A stretch of 19,816 nucleotides of DNA, taken from the NCBI GenBank assembly GCA_020429485.1, contig JAGQLK010000003.1, positions 1-19,816 on the forward strand, given 5' to 3'. The notes beneath the pieces are model-generated. The model searched no databases. It was not told the DNA's origin and saw only the letters and a program-made list of their open reading frames with translations. This DNA is from Candidatus Dojkabacteria bacterium. Its GTDB lineage: Bacteria; Patescibacteriota; Dojkabacteria; B142; OLB20. The position numbers were made by a program, and so were the translations under genes. Shown piece after piece: positions 7,142-13,598 of the stretch (positions within the stretch are counted from its first letter, which is position 1; each line of letters opens with the position of its first letter).

Positions 7142-9350
7142 TACCAAGTCCTAATAAATACTTTTCACTGATAATTCCCCAAGATTCATTCTTAACTTTA
7201 TCCACAATCGATTGGTATTCCTTATTGTATAAATCTTGATCTTCGAAAAGTTTAGTTACAGCCGAAGCGATTACTTCAGGTTGGTTATTTTCTATCCTAT
7301 ATCCAACATCTAAGTCCCTAAATATATGAGAATTAGTTATTACTACTGGTCTGAGCGCAGCAAATGATTTGCGCACTGCCCCACTTGCCCCTTCTTTAAG
7401 ATCTGGGTAAGCAAACATTACAATATCAGCAATCTGGAGTAGCTTTATTACCTCTGCTGTATCTATAAAATCGGTAATTGCGATGACATTATCTTCCAAG
7501 TCATCATTCCTAATCGCCTGCTGCATCTGTTCATATGTTGCAGAAGAAGTGATGTTATCTGTATTCAACGCTGTTGCTGAAATAAGCAGGATATCTGGGT
7601 ATTTGTCCTTAAGCAATGATACAGCCTTAATAGCTTCTACCATTCCTTTTTGGTTATGAATAAGTCCATGAATAGCAACTACATGTTGACTAGTAATACC
7701 CAATCTTTTTCTTAATCGATAACGATCTTCTTTATTAAATTCTAAAATACCAAATTTAAATAATTCTACATTTGTTAAACTCTTAGAGTTTAAGAATTCT
7801 TTATCAAAATCTGCATGAACATAAATCTTTTCGCATTTATTAAGAGCTTCGCTATTCGCAGCGAAATCAATATAGTCAACTTGGACCGCATGAGGAGTCA
7901 AATATACTTTTATGTTCTTGTTGGTTAACTCTGAAATTAAATTTGCCATGTCAGGCAAAGAGAAATATGCTGGATGATATTGGATGTGAACTATATCTGG
8001 TTGAAACTCACTGATAGCATTTTGAGTTTCTGCAAAAGTCTTTTCACCCATTTCCCATGTCCTTTTAACATTTTTATCATCTTCAAATACTCTCCCACTT
8101 GCATCAATGTTAGCCAGATACAATATGTCTGCAAAAGAACTCTCGATATTCGTATAGAAATTCTTAATATATTCTGCAATTCCATCTGTGCTATTTCTTG
8201 GCCCAAGAACAACTAGTTTTTTGTTCTTATACATTGCCAGCTTATTTATTTCATTTATGAATTGTAAAGTCTCATTAGCATTCTTTTCCCAGGTCAATTC
8301 GCTCACTCGCTTCTTAGCATTAGCTACCTTTGATTTAACAATGTCACTATCAGGGTTTTCTGCTAAGAATTTCATATGCTTTTTCAGGTCATCAATACTC
8401 GGCTCAGCTACTTTAGCCCCTGGAGTACCAAGTTGAGAATCACTATTAATCAACTGATAATCTAACAAGAAAGCATTTTCTGCATTACAAAAATCCATAT
8501 GACCACTATAGCCAGTAGTTATCAAAGGCTTTTCCATTAGCATAGCTTCAGCCATTGGAATCCCAAATCCTTCTGCTCTACTAGGCAGTACCACAGCATC
8601 ACATTGCGAATATAGAGAAATTATTTCTCCATCAGTCAAATCTGGATTATTGATTATCTCGACTTCAGGTGAATTCTCATTTCGTAAATTTGCTATTATT
8701 TCATCTACTTTTGAGTTGGGATTTGGAAATAGTTTGAGCACAAGTACTACATCATCATCTTTAGTGAATGTCTCAAAATAGCCTTTAATCAATACATCTA
8801 CTCCTTTTCTATAATGTGCAGAACTTATATGAAGGAACTTATATTTTTTAGAAGTGTTTAGCTTATACAGCTCAGCTTTATTTGGTAAATCTTGATCAAT
8901 TCCAAGATTAACTGTCCTTATTGGAATCTTCAACCCTGAATTTCTAAATACATGTCTAACATGATCACTGGTAACCATTACCCCATGCAAATTCTCATTC
9001 ATTTCATCTATCCATCTTTTAGGCATAATGGTTTCCTCCCACGCCAAGTAAGCAATCTTATTATTACCTTTGAATTTAGCTAATTCATAAGGAGAATTTA
9101 TACTCTTGGGGAAATTATTAAAGATATAAACATCTGGATTCTGATCAGAATCTTCTAGCCCTGTTAACCAAGGATATTTCTTGAGATCGTTATTGTTTGG
9201 TAACCTATCAGTAAATTCCTCACTCCGCCAAAATCTAACCTGATACTCATCTTGGTATTTATTGAGAGCCTCTCCTAAAGCCCGATTCACTCTTGCTAAT
9301 GAATATTCAGTAGCATAAGGACCAATTATTTGAATCTGCTTTTTATCCAT
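7134..9350 (-). CDS. Tandem glycosyltransferase, two GT4-like domains
   Basis: The 738-residue protein holds two GT-B units. Unit 1 (about 1-345) has LAWEETIMPK, VTSDHVRHVF, HISSAHYRKGVDVLI and AEGFGIPMAEAM with the E-x7-E pair Glu260 and Glu268. Unit 2 begins near residue 375 with LVVLGPRN-DGIAEY and includes IVHIQYHPAYFS, YLTPHAVQVDY, AIHGLIHNQKG and YPDLKEGASGAVRKSF. There the first glutamate is present (Glu653), but the position of the second holds a lysine (661). Unit 2 may therefore be altered in donor use or be non-catalytic. Such double transferases add successive sugars in polymer repeat units; donor and acceptor are unknown. The start overlaps the upstream small gene by 8 bases, so they form a two-gene operon. 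Confidence 0.88.
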   Translation of the reverse strand: MDKKQIQIIGPYATEYSLARVNRALGEALNKYQDEYQVRFWRSEEFTDRLPNNNDLKKYPWLTGLEDSDQNPDVYIFNNFPKSINSPYELAKFKGNNKIAYLAWEETIMPKRWIDEMNENLHGVMVTSDHVRHVFRNSGLKIPIRTVNLGIDQDLPNKAELYKLNTSKKYKFLHISSAHYRKGVDVLIKGYFETFTKDDDVVLVLKLFPNPNSKVDEIIANLRNENSPEVEIINNPDLTDGEIISLYSQCDAVVLPSRAEGFGIPMAEAMLMEKPLITTGYSGHMDFCNAENAFLLDYQLINSDSQLGTPGAKVAEPSIDDLKKHMKFLAENPDSDIVKSKVANAKKRVSELTWEKNANETLQFINEINKLAMYKNKKLVVLGPRNSTDGIAEYIKNFYTNIESSFADILYLANIDASGRVFEDDKNVKRTWEMGEKTFAETQNAISEFQPDIVHIQYHPAYFSLPDMANLISELTNKNIKVYLTPHAVQVDYIDFAANSEALNKCEKIYVHADFDKEFLNSKSLTNVELFKFGILEFNKEDRYRLRKRLGITSQHVVAIHGLIHNQKGMVEAIKAVSLLKDKYPDILLISATALNTDNITSSATYEQMQQAIRNDDLEDNVIAITDFIDTAEVIKLLQIADIVMFAYPDLKEGASGAVRKSFAALRPVVITNSHIFRDLDVGYRIENNQPEVIASAVTKLFEDQDLYNKEYQSIVDKVKNESWGIISEKYLLGLGTN

Positions 9351-9711
9351 TCTGTTCTATTTTTTCTATTTTATCCCTAAGCATCTTATTCTCTTCTACT
9401 AAGTGCTCAAGAAGTAATTTAGTATTATTATTGAACTTTTGTTGACGCATAAAAGACTTTTCTACAACATTTCTAGTTATATTTGCCAACTTTGTGATAA
9501 TAGTCCTCTTCACTTTCGATAACAGTCCTGATGATTGATGGGTAAAGTCTGAATATAGATCTTTTTGGATATCTTTACTCCTATCTAAAGCAGGTAGGAT
9601 AAACTCGTTGATAAGCTGTTCTCTGTCCTCAATGCGAGACATGTTAGCTATTCCTTCTTCCTTAATCAATTCTCTAATTTTAACTAATAACTCTTCTGCT
9701 TTTTTATCCAT
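9343..9711 (-). CDS. Small coiled-coil protein of a glycan cluster, function unknown
   Basis: A 122-residue charged, helical protein without signal peptide or membrane segment. The N-terminal half carries alternating acidic and basic helices (KAEELLVKIRELI), a middle segment has LPALDRSKD, and the C-terminus (about 88-120) is a strong coiled-coil with QKFNNNTKLLL and EENKMLRDKIEKI. The Q-x-x-FN followed by a leucine-rich helix ending in EN-x-x-LR resembles, from memory, the N-terminal extension of SAM methyltransferases and glycosyltransferases in O-antigen clusters. Here it stands alone, with no methyltransferase domain after it. It lies directly ahead of the tandem glycosyltransferase and overlaps it, so an accessory or scaffold role is plausible but unproven. 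Confidence 0.6.
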   Translation of the reverse strand: MDKKAEELLVKIRELIKEEGIANMSRIEDREQLINEFILPALDRSKDIQKDLYSDFTHQSSGLLSKVKRTIITKLANITRNVVEKSFMRQQKFNNNTKLLLEHLVEENKMLRDKIEKIEQNG

Positions 9712-9734
9712 TCTAAGTTGTTAATATAGCTGAA

Positions 9735-9743
9735 ATATTAACA
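9735..9743 (-). promoter_or_regulatory. Candidate extended -10 promoter of the 9711-7134 operon
   Basis: Read on the - strand the bases are TG-T-TAATAT, an extended -10 box. The expected transcription start is near 9728, about 17 bases before the ATG at 9711. No good -35 box is seen, which extended -10 promoters tolerate. Confidence 0.4.
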
Positions 9744-9850
9744 TATTTCTGGATAATTATTAATTTTATAGATAATTATGATTATCCTCATATTTTTTAT
9801 TCACAAATATGTATTATTCAACCAGAATTCATTATCAATCATTTACCTAA

Positions 9851-9876
9851 CTATTTTTTGACCGGCCAAAAAATAG
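9851..9876. repeat. 26-bp near-perfect palindrome
   Basis: CTATTTTTTG (9851-9860) and CAAAAAATAG (9867-9876) are exact reverse complements around ACCGGC, whose centre CCGG is itself palindromic; only one symmetric position fails to match. The U-rich left arm and A-rich right arm are the reverse of a standard intrinsic terminator on the + strand. An operator, a cruciform or an element boundary are alternatives. Confidence 0.7.
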
Positions 9877-9885
9877 TCAAAAAAA

Positions 9886-10101
9886 GCCGCCATGGGGATT
9901 AGAGTCTAAGTAAGTATTCCATACACAAATTAGTACTACTAGACAGGCTAATCCCCCTGGAACCCCAGGGATATAACCTAGCTAATGCGTATATTTATTA
10001 TGACAAAAGGAACTCTCCGGGGTTCGGGACAAACAGCTGCCTAATACCGCAATAAAAAGACAAGCCACATTATCAGGCTTTGTTTGTCCCGATGACTTTT
10101 T
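9886..10101. ncRNA. Candidate structured RNA (strand undecided)
   Basis: Three nested or adjacent stems occur in 200 bases. Stem A: GGGGATTAG (9894-9902) with CTAATCCCC (9948-9956), continued inward by 11 pairs, GTCTA-GTA-GTA (904-916 of the 9xxx block, two bulged A) with TAC-TAC-TAGAC (9934-9944). Stem B: CCCTGG / CCAGGG (9955-9960, 9965-9970) with loop AACC. Stem C: a 12-bp perfect stem (10024-10035 with 10081-10092) continued by GCCTAATA / TATCAGGC (10039-10046, 10071-10078, one mismatch). GAACCCC (9960-9966) can pair with GGGGTTC (10019-10025), giving a possible pseudoknot. On the + strand stem C is followed after four bases by T5 (10097-10101). On the - strand stem A is followed after eight bases by T7 (complement of 9879-9885). 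The structure is seen in the sequence; transcription is not shown, and I could not assign a known RNA family. Confidence 0.35.
10024..10092. repeat. Long hairpin, 12-bp perfect outer stem
   Basis: TCGGGACAAACA and TGTTTGTCCCGA are exact reverse complements 45 bases apart, and an inner stem of 7 of 8 pairs follows. It lies just upstream of the rhamnose operon promoter and on the + strand is followed by T5, so it may also act as a terminator shielding that promoter from read-through. Confidence 0.7.
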
Positions 10102-10102
10102 C

Positions 10103-10128
10103 TCCATTTTTGGTCACTCAAAAATGGA
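10103..10128. repeat. 10-bp inverted repeat upstream of the GT2 promoter
   Basis: TCCATTTTTG (10103-10112) and CAAAAATGGA (10119-10128) are exact reverse complements with a 6-base loop GTCACT. It lies 37 bases upstream of the -35 box at 10165, a position suited to an operator or a cruciform. No U-tract follows on either strand. Confidence 0.65.
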
Positions 10129-10164
10129 AACAAAAATTCACAACTAAATATAATCATAATTGTA

Positions 10165-10194
10165 TTTACAATCCCACACTGATTTTTGTACACT
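10165..10194 (+). promoter_or_regulatory. Promoter of the GT2-rmlCDB operon, probably leaderless
   Basis: TTTACA (10165-10170) and TACACT (10189-10194) are separated by 18 bases, a good sigma-70-like pair. The -10 box ends 5 bases before the ATG at 10200, so transcription should begin at or next to the A of the start codon. This supports both the choice of 10200 as start and translation of a leaderless message. Confidence 0.6.
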
Positions 10195-10199
10195 ACAGT

Positions 10200-11030
10200 A
10201 TGCAAAAAGACAGCAATACAAAATACCCATTAGTATCGATCATAATCGTTACATGGAATAGCGAAAAAGATATTGAAGATTGTTTAGATAGTGTAGTAAA
10301 CATTGATTACCCCAACTTCAATATTATAGTCGTTGATAATGCATCTTCTGATAACACAGTTTCACTTGTAAAAAAATACAAAAACGTCCAGTTACTAGCT
10401 GAAGCAGAAAACAATTACTTTACTGGAGGAAATAATATTGGTATTCAATATGCCTTAGATAATCATAATCCAGAAATGGTGATGATATTGAATCCTGATA
10501 CAAAAGTAGAAGCTAATTTACTTAAAGTATTATCTGAAGTACTTCTACGTGATAAAAAAATAGGCGCTGTTGGACCTAAAATTAAGTTTTGGAATAACGA
10601 GAATGAGGGCAAGATAAACTCTGCTGGATTAGACTATGATGGTTTCATGAGAGCATATGACTGGGGTGTTTATGAAGAAGACAATGGTCAATTCGATCAA
10701 GAAAGAGAAGTATTTGGTGTTACTGGGACATGTATACTTATGAAAAGCGAAATGCTTAGCGAGATTGGTTTGCTTTGGGAAAAGTTAGAGATGTATCTCG
10801 ATGAGCTTGAGCTATTTATCAGGGCAAATAATGCTGGCTGGAAGGCGATCTATACTCCAAAAACCACTGTTTATCATAAATATCAACAATCAACCAATCA
10901 AAATAAAATGCTTAAAGTCGAAGCAAAGAAAATGCGTAATTGGCTTTATATAGCTTTCAAACATTACTCTTTCAAGGGTAAACTTCTAATGATACTAAAA
11001 TATATTAAATTTCAATTATTAAACAAATGA
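10200..11030 (+). CDS. Family 2 glycosyltransferase, rhamnosyltransferase-like
   Basis: Inverting GT-A transferase of 276 residues. The domain starts YPLVSIIIVTWN (about 9-20), continues with IIVVDNASSDNT, the NNYFTGGNNIGI segment, and LNPDT, where Asp100 is part of the metal/nucleotide-binding motif. GVTGTCILMK and YLDELELFIRANNAGW give the acceptor-side ED-like motif. The layout resembles WbbL-type rhamnosyltransferases, consistent with rmlC directly downstream (ATGA overlap), but the sugar is inferred from context only. An ATG at 10080 is in frame, yet the extra 40 residues would be translated from the hairpin region and the promoter and show no domain homology, so 10200 is preferred. No membrane segment is obvious. 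Confidence 0.87.
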   Translation: MQKDSNTKYPLVSIIIVTWNSEKDIEDCLDSVVNIDYPNFNIIVVDNASSDNTVSLVKKYKNVQLLAEAENNYFTGGNNIGIQYALDNHNPEMVMILNPDTKVEANLLKVLSEVLLRDKKIGAVGPKIKFWNNENEGKINSAGLDYDGFMRAYDWGVYEEDNGQFDQEREVFGVTGTCILMKSEMLSEIGLLWEKLEMYLDELELFIRANNAGWKAIYTPKTTVYHKYQQSTNQNKMLKVEAKKMRNWLYIAFKHYSFKGKLLMILKYIKFQLLNK

Positions 11031-11569
11031 CATTTACCAAATTAGCTATTGATGGCTTGGTCGTAATTGAGCCAAAAGTTTTCGGTGATTCAAGAGGATT
11101 CTTTATGGAAAGTTACAATAAGAAATTATTCCAAGAAAATGGAATAGATATTGATTTTGTACAAGATAACCATTCACGCTCGGCCAAAGACGTACTAAGA
11201 GGATTACATTTTCAACTTCCACCTTTTGCACAAGATAAGCTTGTCAGAGTTATCAAAGGAGAAGTGCTGGATGTAGCAGTAGATATTAGAAAAGATTCTC
11301 CTAGTTATGGAAAATGGGAAAGTGTCAAATTAAGTGAAGAAAATAAGAAAATGTTCCTTGTCCCTAAAGGCTTTGCACATGGTTTTCTAGTTCTAAGTGA
11401 AAGTGCAGATTTTGAGTATAAAGTATCAAATTACTACTCACCAGAACATGATCGCGGCCTTCGATGGAACGATACTGATATAAACGTTGAGTGGGGAATT
11501 TCTAATCCTCAACTCTCTGAAAAGGATGCGAACCAACCATTCTTTAAAGATCTAAAAGATACTTTTTAA
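11027..11569 (+). CDS. rmlC: dTDP-4-dehydrorhamnose 3,5-epimerase
   Basis: Third step of dTDP-L-rhamnose synthesis: epimerises C3 and C5 of dTDP-4-keto-6-deoxyglucose. The 180 residues match the normal length of this cupin-fold dimer. Visible motifs are PKVFGDSRGFFMES (about 16-29), FVQDNHSRS, VLRGLHFQ with the catalytic-site histidine, VRVIKGEVLDVAVD, FLVPKGFAHGF, YYSPEHDRGLRWND. It starts within the GT2 stop codon (ATGA) and lies 9 bases before rmlD. All expected conserved blocks are present, so it should be active. Confidence 0.96.
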   Translation: MTFTKLAIDGLVVIEPKVFGDSRGFFMESYNKKLFQENGIDIDFVQDNHSRSAKDVLRGLHFQLPPFAQDKLVRVIKGEVLDVAVDIRKDSPSYGKWESVKLSEENKKMFLVPKGFAHGFLVLSESADFEYKVSNYYSPEHDRGLRWNDTDINVEWGISNPQLSEKDANQPFFKDLKDTF

Positions 11570-11578
11570 TGAATAAAT

Positions 11579-12484
11579 ATGAATAAGACAAAAATTTTCA
11601 TCGTAGGCTCAAGTGGAATGCTAGGCACAGAGCTTAGCGGGATAATTGCAAAGAGTGATGAATTTGAATTATGTACATCAGACATAAGCGATGCTAATGG
11701 TATCGATATCACCGATGAGCAGTCAATTAGAAATCATATATCAGAAAATAATCCAGATGTAGTTATTAATTGTGCTGCATTTACCAATGTAGATGCATGC
11801 GAAGAAGAAGATGGATATGCTATAGCAGAAAAGGTCAATGGATTTGGGCCAGGATTACTAGCCAAAGTTTGTAAGGAACAAGATGTTGTACTAGTACATA
11901 TATCAACAGAATCAGTATTTGGCGATAACAAGGTTGATGGTTATATGGAAGATTATCAGCCATATAACCCACTTAATGGCTACGGGAAAAGTAAGGTAGT
12001 TGGCGAAGAACAGGTTGCTGAAGTTATGGGTGGTATTGAAGGATCAGACTTTGATAATCAGAATCCTAAAATGTATATTGTAAGAACATCATGGCTATTT
12101 GGTCCCGGAGCGACAAACTTTCTTGCTAAGATAATTAAATACGCAAAAGAGAGAGACCATCTTGATGTTGTTACAGATGAAGATAGCTCACCTACTTACA
12201 TTTTAGATCTAGCAGAAAGAATCCTTGAGTTAGTAAAGAATGACTATAAGGGTGGAATCTATCATATAACTGGTAATGGTCATTGCACCAGAAATGAATT
12301 CGCAAAGGAGATTCTGAAACATGCTGGAATTAGTACTCCTGTTAACGAAACAACCCATGAACAATTTGAACGCAAAACAAAGATCGCGAAAATTGGATTT
12401 CTAGTCAATACAAAATTGCCACCTATGAGAGACTGGCAACTAATGGTAGAAGACTTTATTAAGAACAGATTCCAAGAAGAATAA
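11579..12484 (+). CDS. rmlD: dTDP-4-dehydrorhamnose reductase
   Basis: Final step of dTDP-L-rhamnose synthesis, reduction of the C4 keto group with NAD(P)H. The 301-residue SDR has GSSGMLGTEL (about 10-19), VINCAAFTNVDACE, the catalytic Tyr135-x-x-x-Lys139 (YGKSK) and RTSWLFGPG. The usual STDYVFDG block reads STESVFGD here: the catalytic threonine is kept (Thr110), but the following Asp-Tyr are Glu-Ser. The C-terminal substrate-binding part is intact (ITGNGHCTRNEFAKEIL, PPMRDWQ). It sits between rmlC and rmlB in the same orientation. The assignment is strong from position and overall pattern; the changed block could shift substrate preference or merely be lineage variation. Confidence 0.9.
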   Translation: MNKTKIFIVGSSGMLGTELSGIIAKSDEFELCTSDISDANGIDITDEQSIRNHISENNPDVVINCAAFTNVDACEEEDGYAIAEKVNGFGPGLLAKVCKEQDVVLVHISTESVFGDNKVDGYMEDYQPYNPLNGYGKSKVVGEEQVAEVMGGIEGSDFDNQNPKMYIVRTSWLFGPGATNFLAKIIKYAKERDHLDVVTDEDSSPTYILDLAERILELVKNDYKGGIYHITGNGHCTRNEFAKEILKHAGISTPVNETTHEQFERKTKIAKIGFLVNTKLPPMRDWQLMVEDFIKNRFQEE

Positions 12485-12502
12485 TTCTCTTCTCAATTTC
12501 TG

Positions 12503-12511
12503 TGCTAAAAT
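12503..12511 (+). promoter_or_regulatory. Candidate extended -10 promoter of rmlB
   Basis: TG-C-TAAAAT lies in the 60-base gap between rmlD and rmlB. The expected start near 12518 leaves a leader of about 27 bases that carries AGGA (12532-12535), nine bases before the ATG at 12545. This is the clearest Shine-Dalgarno candidate in the window. Confidence 0.4.
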
Positions 12512-12544
12512 TTTCTGTAGGAATTAATTTTAGGAATAAATACT

Positions 12545-13567
12545 ATGAAAAATGTTTTAATAACTGGTGGTGCTGGATTTATAGGATCAAATTTTGTTAG
12601 GTATTTCATAAAACATTACCCAGATAGTAACGTTGTTGTATATGACAAGATGACCTATGCAGGTAATGAAGAAAATCTAGCAGATGTAATGGGTAATGAG
12701 AACTTCAAATTAATCAAGGCTGACATTACTGAGCAAGAAGTATTTGAAACGGTGTTAGCAGAAAACAACATAGACACAATAGTACATTTTGCAGCAGAAA
12801 CTCATGTAGATAGAAGTATTGAAGATCCAGAAATCTTTCTACAAAGCAATGTTGTAGGAACCTTTAGAATTCTAGAGGCAGTAAGAAAAAATCCAAATAT
12901 AAGACTACATCATGTATCTACAGATGAAGTATTTGGATCATTACCTCTCGATCAGATGGAAGTGAAATTCAGTGAGACAACTTCTTATGATCCAAAGAGC
13001 CCCTACTCTGCTTCCAAAGCAGCATCAGATCATTTCGTGAGAGCATATGTAAATACATATGGAATCAAAGCAACAATTTCTAATTGTTCCAATAATTATG
13101 GTCCTTACTGCTATCCAGAGAAGCTAATTCCACTGGCAATTACTCGTGCACTTCATGACGAAGAAATCCCAATTTATGGAGAAGGTAATCAAATTAGAGA
13201 TTGGATTCATGTTGATGACCATTGTTATGGTATAGATTTAATACTACAAAAAGGTAAAATCGGTGAGACTTACATCCTAGGTGGTCATGGAGAGAAAACA
13301 AATAAATGGATTGTATCAAAGATTCTAGAACTACTAGGAAAAGACGAAGGTCTCATGGTGCACGTTGGTGATCGTAAAGGGCACGATGAAAGATATGCAA
13401 TGGATTTTTCTAAAGCGAAAGACGAACTAGGATTCGCTCCGCAAAAGCCAATTGAAGAAAGACTTAAGGAAACAGCTGAATGGTATAAGAATAACCAAGA
13501 GTGGTGGCAAGACTCTAAGAAGGTTGCAGACCAGATAGCTGAAAAGTATCTAGCTAACAGAATTTAA
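12545..13567 (+). CDS. rmlB: dTDP-glucose 4,6-dehydratase
   Basis: Second step of dTDP-L-rhamnose synthesis, with bound NAD: dTDP-glucose to dTDP-4-keto-6-deoxyglucose. The 340 residues match the family. Motifs: TGGAGFIGSNF (about 7-17), YDKMTYAGNEENL, HFAAETHVDRSI, VSTDEVFG with the catalytic Thr126-Asp127-Glu128, PYSASKA with Tyr154 and Lys158, SNCSNNYGPY, and RDWIHVDDH. All catalytic residues are present. It has its own probable promoter and Shine-Dalgarno site after rmlD, although co-transcription with rmlCD is also likely. The gene converges on ugd. Confidence 0.97.
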   Translation: MKNVLITGGAGFIGSNFVRYFIKHYPDSNVVVYDKMTYAGNEENLADVMGNENFKLIKADITEQEVFETVLAENNIDTIVHFAAETHVDRSIEDPEIFLQSNVVGTFRILEAVRKNPNIRLHHVSTDEVFGSLPLDQMEVKFSETTSYDPKSPYSASKAASDHFVRAYVNTYGIKATISNCSNNYGPYCYPEKLIPLAITRALHDEEIPIYGEGNQIRDWIHVDDHCYGIDLILQKGKIGETYILGGHGEKTNKWIVSKILELLGKDEGLMVHVGDRKGHDERYAMDFSKAKDELGFAPQKPIEERLKETAEWYKNNQEWWQDSKKVADQIAEKYLANRI

Positions 13568-13568
13568 A

Positions 13569-13598
13569 AATCATTAACGCAAACTAGGTTGACGGATT
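13569..13598. terminator. Weak bidirectional terminator candidate
   Basis: Between the convergent rmlB and ugd stops, AATC-TTAAC (13569-13578, one unpaired A) pairs with GTTGA-GATT (13588-13598, two unpaired bases, one G-T pair) around a 9-base loop. On the - strand a run of T follows, as expected for an ugd terminator. The stem is AT-rich and irregular. Confidence 0.3.

Larger units (their letters stand above)
9712..10199. other. Intergenic region between divergent operons with clustered inverted repeats
   Basis: 488 bases without a credible gene. Bases 9712-9850 are very AT-rich and hold the - strand promoter and a weak dyad GGATAAT / ATTATCC (9751-9757, 9781-9787). Bases 9851-10128 contain five inverted repeats and are locally richer in G+C than the flanks. 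Bases 10129-10199 are AT-rich again and hold the + strand promoter. The frame open from 10080 runs through this stretch, but the protein homology starts only after 10200. Confidence 0.8.

Noticed and set aside
7991-8436. Several open frames of 73-82 codons in other frames of the tandem glycosyltransferase gene.
   Set aside because: They are shadows of the well-supported 738-residue frame, with no start signals or protein motifs.
10036-10056. Resemblance of CTAATACCGCAAT on the + strand to a conserved 16S rRNA segment, and of TCCCGAACCC on the - strand (complement of 10019-10028) to 5S rRNA.
   Set aside because: Matches are short and recalled from memory, on opposite strands, and the surroundings do not continue as rRNA; the 12-bp hairpin arms are not part of either rRNA. 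A covariance or BLAST search would settle it.
10080-10199. In-frame N-terminal extension of the GT2 gene starting at 10080.
   Set aside because: It would be encoded by the end of the long hairpin, the inverted repeat and the promoter, and has no domain similarity.
9712-10199. CRISPR array, tRNA, tmRNA or insertion-sequence ends in the intergenic region.
   Set aside because: No regularly spaced direct repeats, no acceptor stem/T-loop with CCA end, and no transposase or direct target duplications were seen.
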